A stretch of DNA of 64,000 nt, taken from Rhodonellum psychrophilum GCM71 = DSM 17998. Lineage in GTDB: Bacteria; Bacteroidota; Bacteroidia; Cytophagales; Cyclobacteriaceae. The notes beneath the pieces were generated by a model that was not told the DNA's origin, searched no databases, and saw nothing but the letters and a program-made list of their open reading frames with translations. Within the stretch, counting starts at the first letter, position 1, and each line of letters begins with the position of its first letter. Of the stretch, positions 26,801 through 35,161 are shown one piece after another. Location: NCBI RefSeq assembly GCF_000381545.1, contig NZ_KB906680.1, forward strand, positions 62,001 through 126,000, given 5' to 3'. The position numbers and the translations under genes are program-made.

Positions 26801-29736
26801 ATTCTAAAAATCCGATCTGCCGATTGTCCCGCAATCGCATAACTTCCAACAGCACCCGCACCTTCGAAAAGGATTCTGCTGTCTGCAAGCGCGATATTGT
26901 TTACCCTTACCAAACGACCTTGATTTGCTGGATTGCTTATTTCAGCAATCCCGATCGCCAATGGTTCTGGCAAAGCCACATTTGCGGCCAAGCGCTCGAT
27001 GGAAAATGGTCCCACGCTGATTTGGATGTTTTGGTTGAAGGTGCCGAGTACGCCCGAAACCCTTACCAAATCCCCAACATTAAGCGCAGCGGAACCAGCG
27101 ATTCCATTGCCCAAGGTATTGGCGAAAGCACGTAAAAGGATTCCGCCCGTTTCATCTTGAATCCACCTGTTGTCTGGATTGAGGGTGCTTCCCGCAACCA
27201 CAATTCCTTCCACAAAAACCTCGGCACCATTGGGCAACAATCTTGCTTCCGCAATGCTGACCTGATTGCCGATTTCTTCGCCTTTCAGGCTTACCACTCT
27301 GCTCACGGAACCTTCACTTTGGAAAGTCAAATTGCGCTCGAAGATGCTGTTGGTTCCACTTGTAGGTGCAAATCTAATCCTAAGTTCAATTTCCCCGTTT
27401 TCAAATGTTGCGGGATCCAGGATCAATTCCGAAGTGAATTCACCAGTTGCGGTGCTCACTTCAAAGTTTGCCGGAGCTGTTACTTTGATTTCGGAGGTCA
27501 CATTGGTAACAGACAATACTACTGTTTGAAAATCGGTAGTTTGCCCATTTCTGATCCTACCAAAATCCTCCAATGAAGTTTTGTTGACAGCCAAAACCGG
27601 CGCATTCGGATCAAAAGTGGAGAATGTCCATTCCGTGGAGGATTGAATTCCTCCAAATGCATTGTTGAAGAGATCGACAAAAGCACCTGCCTCTATCAAG
27701 ACGTAATAAGATGTGGCTGCCTCCAATTCCTCGAGGGCAATCGAAACCGAATTTTGATTGATCGTCACTGCGGCATCGGTTACGGCGATTGTTCTTGCGA
27801 GCGTACCGTCCGATTTGTATAGGAATATATTTCCCTGTCCTTTTATGATCTTTTCATCAAAGGTGATTTCAAGATCCGTCCCAATATTGATTTCTTCGGC
27901 ACCACTTGACGGTGAAACCGCAGCAATCATTGGTGCAAAATTATCGTCAAAAGGAGTCCATTGGATATTGTCAATGGTGATCTGTCCTTCGGTTAGGTTT
28001 TTGATCTCGATGACGATATCACCACCAAGATTGATATCATTAACCACAAATTTCCTGATAGTCGCATCTGCACCAGAGGCATTGCCAAAGATTTCTGACC
28101 TGTCAATTTCAACACCATTGATGAACAAGGCAAGTTGTCTCGGAACGCTTCCGGTAAAGGCTTTCCTAAAGTCCACGCTGAATGAACCGATTCCTCCAGA
28201 AAGAGTCTGGGAAACAATACTTGAATTGTCACTGGCCCTTCTCAACATCAGGCCTTTTCCTTCAATGGGGAAATCCCCTTCATTTCTTGAAGCCAAATAC
28301 GACCAAGTGATTCCTTGATTGCCCACAAAAGATCCAGTCACATAACCGGTACCCACTGTGATCAAATCAAAATTCTCGGTATTGACAATGGGTTCTTCGA
28401 CGAATAATCCTGCGACCTGAACCGCTGTTAGGCCAATCTGTCGACTGGAACCCCCGTCATTGATTCCTCTTTCGGAAGCCCATGAAATTTCTATGTTCGC
28501 ACCAGGTTGAATACTCAAACCGGTAATCAAATGGCTCACAACCCTGTCCTGACCTTCTCCCGTAGAGTAGGCCAATTCGGGAATTACGATTCCATTCACA
28601 CGCACGGTGAATTCAGGGAAACGGGTTTGGGTAACTCTTTCGACTTTCCCCAAATAGGACACCTGCAATTCTTCTATGGTATTGGAAGATGTATTGGTCA
28701 AAAGAAGGCTAGCCGTGAATACACCTGAAGTACCTGTATGTTGATAGCCCAAAACGCCATTTCCACGGATACCACCTGCGGTACCTGCTCCAAAATCCCC
28801 ATTGTAATTGAGGATATTTCCTGTGAATGTCCATTCTTGGTTTTCACCAAAAGTAGCCACCGGGGATACTTGATTGATAAAGGCCGAAAAATCCTGCTGG
28901 TAAGGCAAACCTGTAACACTTCCTTCGGGAATATTGATGACAAAAGACGCTTCGGCCACATCACTATTCTCCAAATCCAGCTTCATGGCAATCGCCTTGA
29001 TGGTAAGGGAGGAACTGATTTCAATTGGTGCAGTATAAAGTGTACTGTTCTCATTTGGAACAGCACCGTCCAAAGTGTAGTAGATGGAGGCATCAGCAGT
29101 TGAAGAAGCGATGCTGACCGTTTGTGCAGAGGTGAACTCGCCGCCATCTGGAGAAAAAGCAGGAAAACCGGCTTTTTCAACCTGGTTTCCATCGGAACTG
29201 TTCCATGCGATATTGTCGATGACCAGCTGCCTGTTGGTCGTGCCACCCAAAAGGTGTCGGATTTCCAAAGTAAAGTCGCCTGGGATATTGATGTTTTCAA
29301 CTTCGAAGGTGAAGATCTCGTCACTTCCGCCAGTGAAATTCCCAAAAACCTGAGATTCTGCGATCAATTGGTTATTGATAAAAAGACCAACCTGCCTGTC
29401 CCCTGAACTGGTGAAGGCTTTTCTCATCAGCACCCGAAAGTTGGAGATACCGCCACTGATCGGGTTGGATTTAATGCCACTGGACTCTCCAGAGCGTCTC
29501 AAGAGCAGACCTTCCGCATTGATGGGAAAAGCTTGCTCGCCTGTGACATGGGTGTACGTCCAGGTAATTCCGGCATTGCCCACGAAGGATCCGTCCCTGT
29601 AGGTGGATCCGGTAAGGGCCAGGTTTTCAAATGTTTCTTCATACGCATATGAAGGACTATTTTGGGCCCAAGCAATGCCTGAGACGCAAAACAACATCAG
29701 AAAACCAAAAATAAATTTTGGTAGAAATTGTTTCAT
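23866..29736 (-). CDS. Large multidomain extracellular nuclease with T9SS sorting domain
   Basis: This 1956-residue protein has a Sec signal (FLMLFCVSGIAWA). Rough order: module A (about 32-185, SFVGNAGITWTY to IDNIAW); chitobiase-like domain (about 195-270, YYTLDGAVPNENS); a beta-sandwich segment; a second copy of module A (about 450-593, SFVGNQGITWSY to IDNIQWTP); SbsA-type Ig-like domain (about 597-710); OB-fold-like region (about 822-1010, WIQDETGGILLR); choice-of-anchor segment (about 1139-1300); endonuclease/exonuclease/phosphatase domain (about 1424-1709, VVTWNVEWFG, YAFQEI, LLGDFNEDL, TSDHIPV); C-terminal T9SS type A sorting domain (about 1880-1956, VKVFPNPASQ). The catalytic residues of the metal-dependent nuclease/phosphodiesterase fold are kept. 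It resembles secreted nucleases of the ExeM type, so use of extracellular DNA as a phosphate source is plausible. Confidence 0.88.
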   Translation of the reverse strand: MKQFLPKFIFGFLMLFCVSGIAWAQNSPSYAYEETFENLALTGSTYRDGSFVGNAGITWTYTHVTGEQAFPINAEGLLLRRSGESSGIKSNPISGGISNFRVLMRKAFTSSGDRQVGLFINNQLIAESQVFGNFTGGSDEIFTFEVENINIPGDFTLEIRHLLGGTTNRQLVIDNIAWNSSDGNQVEKAGFPAFSPDGGEFTSAQTVSIASSTADASIYYTLDGAVPNENSTLYTAPIEISSSLTIKAIAMKLDLENSDVAEASFVINIPEGSVTGLPYQQDFSAFINQVSPVATFGENQEWTFTGNILNYNGDFGAGTAGGIRGNGVLGYQHTGTSGVFTASLLLTNTSSNTIEELQVSYLGKVERVTQTRFPEFTVRVNGIVIPELAYSTGEGQDRVVSHLITGLSIQPGANIEISWASERGINDGGSSRQIGLTAVQVAGLFVEEPIVNTENFDLITVGTGYVTGSFVGNQGITWSYLASRNEGDFPIEGKGLMLRRASDNSSIVSQTLSGGIGSFSVDFRKAFTGSVPRQLALFINGVEIDRSEIFGNASGADATIRKFVVNDINLGGDIVIEIKNLTEGQITIDNIQWTPFDDNFAPMIAAVSPSSGAEEINIGTDLEITFDEKIIKGQGNIFLYKSDGTLARTIAVTDAAVTINQNSVSIALEELEAATSYYVLIEAGAFVDLFNNAFGGIQSSTEWTFSTFDPNAPVLAVNKTSLEDFGRIRNGQTTDFQTVVLSVTNVTSEIKVTAPANFEVSTATGEFTSELILDPATFENGEIELRIRFAPTSGTNSIFERNLTFQSEGSVSRVVSLKGEEIGNQVSIAEARLLPNGAEVFVEGIVVAGSTLNPDNRWIQDETGGILLRAFANTLGNGIAGSAALNVGDLVRVSGVLGTFNQNIQISVGPFSIERLAANVALPEPLAIGIAEISNPANQGRLVRVNNIALADSRILFEGAGAVGSYAIAGQSADRIFRIPTANHPLVGTPIPDKSFDMIGIVDRFNATAQFNPRFASDLITENAAGTIVFSAETLDFGVTPSGQISENASYTFTVNQPSASIELGVEGPFEISLDGENFVKTLTLPNLSAASTDILVRFVPTAFANGIRNGFIVHTGEQIYRSIVKLRGIESGNTTAIPYTQSFNTPDLFSTQGWTDYSVRGAQNWLITAAGTGLNNVGSAVQMNGFSNGAQDNENWLISPLFDLSTDQFPVLSFYSRAFFSGPRLRLVASSNYDGFSDPNSPEFTWVGLEDKFAVSTGSYVLADNIDLTDFKNGQLHLAFIYTSDEEVGAAEWRVEDFNIRIQAEQPRNLILAVGPLSNMHFGVINAGEISPSKSYNFTATGFTDAVTLSIDAPFVISRDGITFSQEIVFVPGDQFRSAIQVKYAPTMVGVDVASLKLTTAGETVEYGRFTGSTKGKENTFDVVTWNVEWFGSTTPFQGPNNVDLQLQNVKTIIEDLDADVYAFQEITNLDKFYELVAALPGYRGFHSPAVSQVGEFSEAQKLTYLYKTATVDSVSTRVLLQGVDVANLSNYPSSRDRFWASGRLPFLFDIKTNINGVKQNISLVNVHTRSNGGGESAANPRYAMRKYDVNVLKDSLDQYYGNVPLILLGDFNEDLDETVADQSAPTVNTTETSFIDYINDSENYIPATISLSNAGLRTFIAFENVIDHMIISNEMNDLWLAGSERVVIPFDLVQNYANTTSDHIPVKVRFEFNCNLEAGIIAGTAQVCAGNEVQLALIGGVYDEILGWESSSDNGATWINVDNSKGVDLLTLSGIESDQLYRVVLGSEICESIRTAPFAVSIKSLPKPVIFLEKGRVFTIEGAYTYKWYKNGDLFATSIIANEKFNGAGMYQVAIEDAEGCVSISDEVRLPITGPNANVKVFPNPASQVVNVSIKGERGLTNVQLLTMGGHQLAQVLSSSGDVEFEVSSFAKGVYLVMITDRFGNTTVERLLIK

Positions 29737-29891
29737 AGGGTGATTTTAATGTGACAATATAAAATTTTCCTCGAAAATAGGGTTTTATTTGGTTTCGGGC
29801 CTCACCTATGTTGTTATCAAATCATTAAGACGAAATAAAAAGCAATAAATAATATAGGAACGGTGGATTCCGGTGTGTAAAAAAATTTTGG

Positions 29892-30233
29892 ATGAGAAAA
29901 GTTAGTTTCGATTTTGCAGAAATTGGATTACTTTTTAAAAGACGATTTAAATTCAACTTTTTTTCTGAAGACTTTGACAATCAATGGAAACTTAAAGAAA
30001 GGGAAGTCGACACAAGTTCAATAACCATCAGCGGAACAGGCATATTCATTGATGAACTTAGACTCCATCCAATATTAACGCTCATGGAAACCTATACCTA
30101 CAACCCTCATTTGGGCATGACCTCATCATCAGACCCTAGAGATTATGTCCAAAAGTTTATATATGACCATATTGGAAGATTAGTAGCGATAAAAAACAAT
30201 GATGATGATATTGTACAATATTATCAAGCTTGA
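29892..30233 (+). pseudogene. RHS/YD-repeat protein fragment (C-terminal YD repeats)
   Basis: A 113-residue frame keeps only the end of a YD-repeat protein. SGTGIFIDELRLHP (about 47-60) is the linker before the last repeats in Bacteroidota YD-repeat proteins, and METYTYNPHLGMTSSSDPR with KFIYDHIGRLVAIKNNDDDI (about 66-108) is a typical YD unit. There is no signal peptide and the thousands of residues expected upstream are missing. It ends shortly after the repeat. I read it as a remnant of a polymorphic toxin or wall-associated protein, not a working gene. Confidence 0.65.
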
Positions 30234-30473
30234 CCTTGATGGTCCGAGCCGATGCAAACCTAACTTTGATCACTTTTTATATTGTTTTTTATTGGTGTTC
30301 GCGAACCTCCCTTTGGTCGGTTTGTCTCTTATTTTTGTTGTTTTTTCCCTGCACACAACCAGGTTTCGGAGACGGGACCCGGACCGATGACGAACGCAAC
30401 TTAACCTGTGACCGTTTCCGTTACTCCAAACTTCAATTTGAATCGGTGTTGAAGATCCTGTGTGGCAAGCTGT

Positions 30474-30731
30474 TTAAACTTTAAATTTCTTTGGGTCTTT
30501 CCGATTGGGTCTAAAGCTCACAACCTCTATATGGTCTTCTTTGATGCGGTAATAAATACTCGTCTGTTTACTGAAGGTACATTTCGGGACCTTTCGATAT
30601 CATATCCAGCGTCTTTTCAATACTGATATAAATTTCTTTCGCCTTGTTATGCCCAAACTTCCGAACGACATATTCCAACAATTCCATTTCTTCATGCCTG
30701 GCACGAAGAGAATAGCGAACTGCCAATGCCA
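30474..30731 (-). pseudogene. Broken RelE/ParE-type toxin gene
   Basis: Directly after the antitoxin stop, the minus strand encodes ALAVRYSLRARHEEMELLEY and continues VVRKFGHNKAKEIYISIEK, a clear ParE-type N-terminal half, with no ATG (a TTG at 30731 is possible). It runs to KGPEMYLQ and hits a TAA at 30568-30570. The expected C-terminal half resumes in another frame at 30569 (KQTSIYYRIKEDHIEVVSF, then NRKDPKKFKV) and ends at 30474. About a dozen residues between the halves are missing. A small deletion with a frameshift has thus inactivated the toxin. Confidence 0.75.
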
Positions 30732-30734
30732 AAC

Positions 30735-30968
30735 CTAAAAGTTGAACCTGTTTTTGATTTCCTCACGGACTGATTCATGGGACACGTATTGGCCTTTATC
30801 CAGCTGCTCCAGTCCTTCATCGATGGCAGCCCTGTCTTCCGCACTTAACTCTTCCCAAAAATCCACTTCCTCTTCAATATTTAAAAGTGATTTGATAGCA
30901 TTCAAGATCCGCTCGTCATTGCTATTGATGATTTCCGATATGATCCTATATTTTATTGAAGCATCCAT
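30735..30968 (-). CDS. Antitoxin of a RelE/ParE-type toxin-antitoxin module
   Basis: The 77-residue protein has a short N-terminal helix (KYRIISEIINS), an acidic middle (LNIEEEVDFWEELSAEDRAAIDEGL) and a C-terminal toxin-wrapping helix (YVSHESVREEIKNRF). This organisation is usual for small antitoxins paired with ParE-like toxins in Bacteroidota. It is intact, whereas the toxin reading frame directly downstream is broken. It may still regulate itself or neutralise a related toxin elsewhere in the genome. Confidence 0.75.
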   Translation of the reverse strand: MDASIKYRIISEIINSNDERILNAIKSLLNIEEEVDFWEELSAEDRAAIDEGLEQLDKGQYVSHESVREEIKNRFNF

Positions 30969-31010
30969 TTGATGATATTTATTTGTTCCTTAAGTTAACG
31001 ATTTTTATCT

Positions 31011-31277
31011 TCAGTTAAGTTTCTTTTCACCCCAGCGGATGGTGTCGTCTATTAACTCTTTGCCCTGGTATAGACACCTGTTTGTATGCAGACCGCCGTA
31101 AATGTATCCCAGTCCTGTCAGCTCCAGACCGCATGGGTCATAAGAAGTTTCCATTACGAAGAGTGGGGGTTGAATTTGGATCAATGAAGTTATCAAATCT
31201 ACCTGCCGGTAGACAGGCCATGCGTTTTCCTCGGTTTCGTTGGCCACAAAAGTCTCCATGAAACCAGATTTGTTCAT
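31011..31277 (-). pseudogene. RHS repeat-associated core domain fragment
   Basis: The 88-residue frame contains VANETEENAW, a linker motif of Bacteroidota YD-repeat proteins, and METSYDPCGLELTGLGY with YLYQGKELIDD, the start of the RHS-associated core domain (usual form YDPWGLEL...YLYNGKEL). The expected DYGARMYDP continuation is absent; the frame ends with TIRWGEKKLN. It is on the opposite strand from the other YD fragment, with the toxin-antitoxin remnant between them. I read it as debris of a separate or rearranged RHS gene. Confidence 0.65.
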
Positions 31278-31461
31278 ATAAAAGGTTTCTGTAAGTTCCT
31301 CATGCTTGTTTTCTGCTTTTTCACTAAAGGCCCTGCCCTACAAACCTGGCCCCAAACAAAACAGTCCACTGGAATGCTTATTCAATTTATGCAATTCAAA
31401 TTCCGGCAACAATGAATCCGTAAAAAAGAAACATTATTACCGAAATTGTTCCTTCAAAAAA

Positions 31462-31851
31462 TCAAAGACGATCAAGCATCCCCTGTAATTTGTCCTGGAT
31501 TTCGCCCGCATGCACCCTCAATTCGGCATTTCCTACTCCCTCCATCGCAAACAAGGGATTGATTGTAGAGACTTCATGTTTTTCATTTTCGATTTCCCGA
31601 ATCGTCACGTTACAGGGCAACATCGTACTGATGCTTGGATCGATGCTCAGGACTTTGTCCGCATAAACTGGATTGCAAGCACCCAAAATGGTATGCGGCA
31701 AATAATCCTTATCCAGTTTCACTTTCATGGTCTTTTGCAAATCAATTTCGGTGAGAATCCCAAAACCGGCATCTTTCAAAGCCCCCTCCACAGATTTTCT
31801 GACCTCCTCAAATGTTTTTCCATTGATTGTTTTTGAATTATAGTATCTCAT
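31462..31851 (-). CDS. DUF302 domain protein
   Basis: Starting at the ATG at 31851 (MRYYNSKTINGKTFEEVRKS) this is a 129-residue cytoplasmic protein matching a single DUF302 domain: a helix TFEEVRKSVEGALKDAGFGILTEID, the strand MKVKLDKDYLPHTILGACNPVYADKVL, and a C-terminal helix KLQGMLDRL. The invariant GACNP motif is present. The family is small, alpha/beta, and of unknown activity. The longer frame to 31911 has no support. Repeat copy D lies upstream. Confidence 0.85.
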   Translation of the reverse strand: MRYYNSKTINGKTFEEVRKSVEGALKDAGFGILTEIDLQKTMKVKLDKDYLPHTILGACNPVYADKVLSIDPSISTMLPCNVTIREIENEKHEVSTINPLFAMEGVGNAELRVHAGEIQDKLQGMLDRL

Positions 31852-31975
31852 GGCTTGTCTTTTCTTGTGATTTAGCAATCTAGCCATCTTTGCTAAAAAA
31901 TAATATGACATTGGTCACATCCAAGTTGGTGTTTTGATAGGGAGAAAGTTTTAGAGAGATTTTTAACCCGGTTTA

Positions 31976-32140
31976 TACATTCCAATTCAATTCCAGCCTG
32001 AGATTCCCGAATGATCAGTCAATTGTTTGTTTTTTTGACTTTACCCTATGGGTCTTTCACCTCTTAATCCAAATAGTCTTATTTTCTTGCAGCTTCGACC
32101 CCAATTACGATACGGGATATATCTTTCGGGTTTAATCGAT
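31976..32140 (+). repeat. Dispersed intergenic repeat, copy D with extended left flank
   Basis: The core at 32074-32100 reads TAGTCTTATTTTCTTGCAG then CTTCGACCCC, with the right end ATATATCTTTCGGGTTTAAT. The left flank shares ATTCCAGCCTGA and ATCAGTCAATTGTTTG with copy C, and TTTTTTTGACTTTA plus CCTCTTAA with copy A. Confidence 0.7.
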
Positions 32141-32205
32141 TTTAAAATTGGGTTTCATGAACAATGTGAAAACAATCAGCCATCTATTTCCTTAAAAAAT
32201 CCCAC

Positions 32206-32235
32206 AAAAAAAAGGAGTCGAAATCGACTCCTTTT
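32206..32235 (-). terminator. Terminator of pectin locus 1
   Basis: AAAAGGAGTCGA pairs with TCGACTCCTTTT around a 2-base loop, and the minus strand continues with U residues. It lies about 57 bp after the pectate lyase stop. Confidence 0.9.
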
Positions 32236-32291
32236 CAATCCAAAATATGGATGTTCATACTTGTGGTTGTTGTTTTGAAAAATATACAAAA

Positions 32292-33674
32292 TCAATCCAT
32301 TTGCTGTTTTTTCACCCCTACCAATCCATTCAAATATACCTCCACATTCGTGTAGCCTTTGTCCAAATCAAAACCAGAGGCATCCGATGCATCATTGGGG
32401 TCGAGACCGTTTTTTACTTCCCAAGCATCTGGCATTCCGTCGCTGTCGGAATCCTTCGGCGCTTCCCCGTTTTTCAGGATTGGCCAACCTCCCACGTCCT
32501 TTTGACTGTCGATGATGCCGTCTTTGTTTTTACCATAGGAGCTTTGGCCGGATCTGGTTTCCTCCACCAGCCTTTTGTCAACTCCATCTCTTTGGTAGCT
32601 GGCACCGGCATATTTCAACACAGATTCAAATGCCTGCTGGGCGGATTCGGTTTTTTCCATCACAAAAGGAAAGGCACCACTGACCAGGACCATTTCCGGA
32701 GCGACATTGTCCACTCCCAATGCATTGTACTGTGAAACTTCCTCGTTTCCAGCAACATAATTTCCCTTCAGGAAAAAGGTGCCATAGGGTTTGTAGGGTT
32801 CCAAAATCCTGGATTTATTGGATCCGGTGGCAGGGCCTGCTTTGTAATAATTGTTTACCAAATTGTGTTTGCCTTCTTCCCCGGCGTAGGAACTGTTGCT
32901 CTTCCAGTTGTAAATTACATTGTTCCGGAAATCAACGATTTCCAACTCAGGTTCCTTGTGGTAGCGGGAGCCATTGAACCTGGGAAGCCGACTGTTGTGG
33001 CTCATGATCAAGTTGTGGTGGAACGTCGCTTTTTTCCCACCCCAGATTCCCCCATAGCCATGGTCGCCTTTGGCATGCACGGATTCGTTGAGGCTTTCTG
33101 AAATGATAGACCATTGGAGCGTAAAGTTCTCGTTGTCATAAAAGGAGGCACACTCGTCCGTCGCCCAACTCAGCGAGCAGTGGTCGATGATGATGTCCTT
33201 GTTGCGGATCGCGCTCATCGCATCGTCTTGGACATCGTACAGATCCCCCAGCCTGCTCCTGATATAGCGGATGATGATATTGTCCCCTTTGACTTTGATG
33301 GGGTAATTCTGGATGGTAATCCCTTCCCCTGGCGCACTTTGCCCTGCAATGGTGAGATTCCCCGTGTTGATATCCAACACGGATTGCAGTTCAATATTGC
33401 CGGATACGGCAAAAACAAGGATTCTGGGTTCCTTTTTGCGAACCGCCTCACGCAAAGAACCGGGGCCGTCATCGGCCAAGGTGGTGATGACGTACACTTT
33501 GCCCCCTCTCCCACCGGTGGTGTATTTACCAAATCCATCGGCTCCCGGGAATGCCAATTGCCTTCCGGTTTCTTCCGATTGGGTAGAATTGTCTGAATTG
33601 GCCGATTGGTTTTGCGCAGCACAGCCAAAGGCAAAAAGACTGAATGCAGAAAGATATAATGCTTTTTTCAACAT
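32292..33674 (-). CDS. PL1-family pectate lyase, lipoprotein
   Basis: This 460-residue enzyme cleaves demethylated homogalacturonan by beta-elimination, giving unsaturated oligogalacturonides. A lipoprotein signal (LFAFGCAA) and a Ser/Asn-rich linker precede the parallel beta-helix starting at FPGADGFGKYTTGGRGG (about 43). Family 1 motifs are visible: TIAGQSAPGEG, IIIDHCSLSWATDE with the calcium-binding acidic residues, and MSHNSRLPRFNG with the catalytic Arg region. The C-terminus has a calcium-binding DSDGMPDAWEVKNGLDP segment. It is the last gene of the locus, 3 bp after the GH28 gene, so the two are coupled. Confidence 0.92.
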   Translation of the reverse strand: MLKKALYLSAFSLFAFGCAAQNQSANSDNSTQSEETGRQLAFPGADGFGKYTTGGRGGKVYVITTLADDGPGSLREAVRKKEPRILVFAVSGNIELQSVLDINTGNLTIAGQSAPGEGITIQNYPIKVKGDNIIIRYIRSRLGDLYDVQDDAMSAIRNKDIIIDHCSLSWATDECASFYDNENFTLQWSIISESLNESVHAKGDHGYGGIWGGKKATFHHNLIMSHNSRLPRFNGSRYHKEPELEIVDFRNNVIYNWKSNSSYAGEEGKHNLVNNYYKAGPATGSNKSRILEPYKPYGTFFLKGNYVAGNEEVSQYNALGVDNVAPEMVLVSGAFPFVMEKTESAQQAFESVLKYAGASYQRDGVDKRLVEETRSGQSSYGKNKDGIIDSQKDVGGWPILKNGEAPKDSDSDGMPDAWEVKNGLDPNDASDASGFDLDKGYTNVEVYLNGLVGVKKQQMD

Positions 33675-33677
33675 GGT

Positions 33678-35096
33678 TTATTCTTTTGGCAATTTGATCT
33701 CTTCTCCGTTGATCCGAACATTTTCGAAGCGGATGTTTTTGGTATTGGAGAAACGATAGTTTTCTTTGACCGATTTGATCTCGACATTCTTTAAGGTGAT
33801 GTTTTCCACCGGAGAGCTTTCGTATCCTTCGAGCAAAACACCCACTTTGCCACCGTTTTGTACCGTCAGGTTTTCAACCCTGATGTTTCGAACCCTTGGC
33901 ACATAAGCGCCGGAATCTTCATAAAACATATTGACCCGAATGACTTGCTCCGCCACCTGACCCACTTCGATATTGCGCATATAGATATTTTCGATCAGGC
34001 CGCCCCGCATGGAACTCGTCTTGATCCTCAAAACCCTATCGAGATTGGGGCTGTTCATTTCACTGTTTTCCGCAAAGACATTGCGAACACCTCCCGAAAT
34101 TTCACTTCCGATGACCACACCGCCATGACCATCAGCCATTTTGCAGTTTTGGATGACGATGTTTTCACTAGGGACATTGATCCTTCTCCCATCGGCATTC
34201 CTACCGGATTTGATGGCGATGCAATCATCCCCAGTATCAAAAAAGGTGTTTTTGATCCAAACATTTTTGGAGGATTCCGGATCACAACCATCAGAATTGG
34301 GGCCGTGGCTGATTATGCTGACACCATCGATGGTGACATTTTCACAGAGCACTGGATTGAGGATCCACATCGGTGAATTGACAATCGTCACGCCTTGGAT
34401 CAACACATTTTTACAGCCATAAGGCTGGACAAACTGCGGTCTCAAGAAAAACCCATCGCCAAATATCCTTTCCGATACGGGAACATTGTCCTCCGCCATT
34501 TGGAAAAGCGCATGTCTCTTATCCCGGTCTTCCTGATGGGGATCGCCTTCCTTCCATCCGTATTCCTTCTTGCCTTTCCATGGCCACCAATTGGTTTCGT
34601 TGGCCTGTCCATCGAGGGTACCATCGCCAGTTACGGCAATATTGGTTTCCTCAAAGGCATAGATCAGGGGAGAATAATTCATCAGCTCCACTCCTTCCCA
34701 GCGGGTGAATACATTTGGCAGATAATCCTCTGGATTGGTGGAAAAAAGCAAGCGTGCCCCCTTTACCAAATGCAGATTGACATTGCTTTTGATGTAAATC
34801 GGGCCAGTGGCAAAATCACCTTCGGGAACGATTACCCTTCCACCGCCGGATTCGGCGCATGCTTCGATGGCTGCTTTGATGGCAGCGCTGGCATTGGTCA
34901 ACCCATCTGCCTTGGCCCCATAGTCTAGGATATTGAAGTCCCTGTCGGGAAATTCGGGTGCAATGATCTGAGAAAGGATCTCCGGCAATTGCTCCCAGGG
35001 ATCGGATTCCTGCTCCATGGTTTGGTTCGCCCCACAGGCCATCATCAGGCCCGAAAGTAAAATCAACCAAAATTTTGAAAGGTTTTTTAAGGTCAT
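33678..35096 (-). CDS. GH28 polygalacturonase-family glycoside hydrolase, lipoprotein
   Basis: With the ATG at 35096 (MTLKNLSKF) this is 472 residues with a lipobox MMACGAN. A pectate-lyase-3-like N-terminal edge (FNILDYGAKADGLTNASAAI) leads into the GH28 beta-helix. The catalytic region shows NSDGCDPESSKNV, FDTGDDCIAIKSG (the Asp pair) and ADGHGGVVIGSE (His), then RIKTSSMRGG. All canonical GH28 acidic residues are retained. It would hydrolyse galacturonan or unsaturated oligosaccharide ends. It is adjacent to the pectate lyase with a 3-bp gap. Confidence 0.92.
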   Translation of the reverse strand: MTLKNLSKFWLILLSGLMMACGANQTMEQESDPWEQLPEILSQIIAPEFPDRDFNILDYGAKADGLTNASAAIKAAIEACAESGGGRVIVPEGDFATGPIYIKSNVNLHLVKGARLLFSTNPEDYLPNVFTRWEGVELMNYSPLIYAFEETNIAVTGDGTLDGQANETNWWPWKGKKEYGWKEGDPHQEDRDKRHALFQMAEDNVPVSERIFGDGFFLRPQFVQPYGCKNVLIQGVTIVNSPMWILNPVLCENVTIDGVSIISHGPNSDGCDPESSKNVWIKNTFFDTGDDCIAIKSGRNADGRRINVPSENIVIQNCKMADGHGGVVIGSEISGGVRNVFAENSEMNSPNLDRVLRIKTSSMRGGLIENIYMRNIEVGQVAEQVIRVNMFYEDSGAYVPRVRNIRVENLTVQNGGKVGVLLEGYESSPVENITLKNVEIKSVKENYRFSNTKNIRFENVRINGEEIKLPKE

Positions 35097-35161
35097 TATT
35101 ATATGGCTTAAGCTAAAATGTATATGAATCAATTGTAATCATTCCCCAGAGTTCCCATCAC

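Larger units (their letters stand above)
31852..32291. other. Intergenic region with repeat copy D and a terminator
   Basis: The DUF302 gene and the end of pectin locus 1 border this 440-bp spacer. It contains repeat copy D (31976-32140) and the terminator of locus 1 (32206-32235). Nothing else is assignable. Confidence 0.6.
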
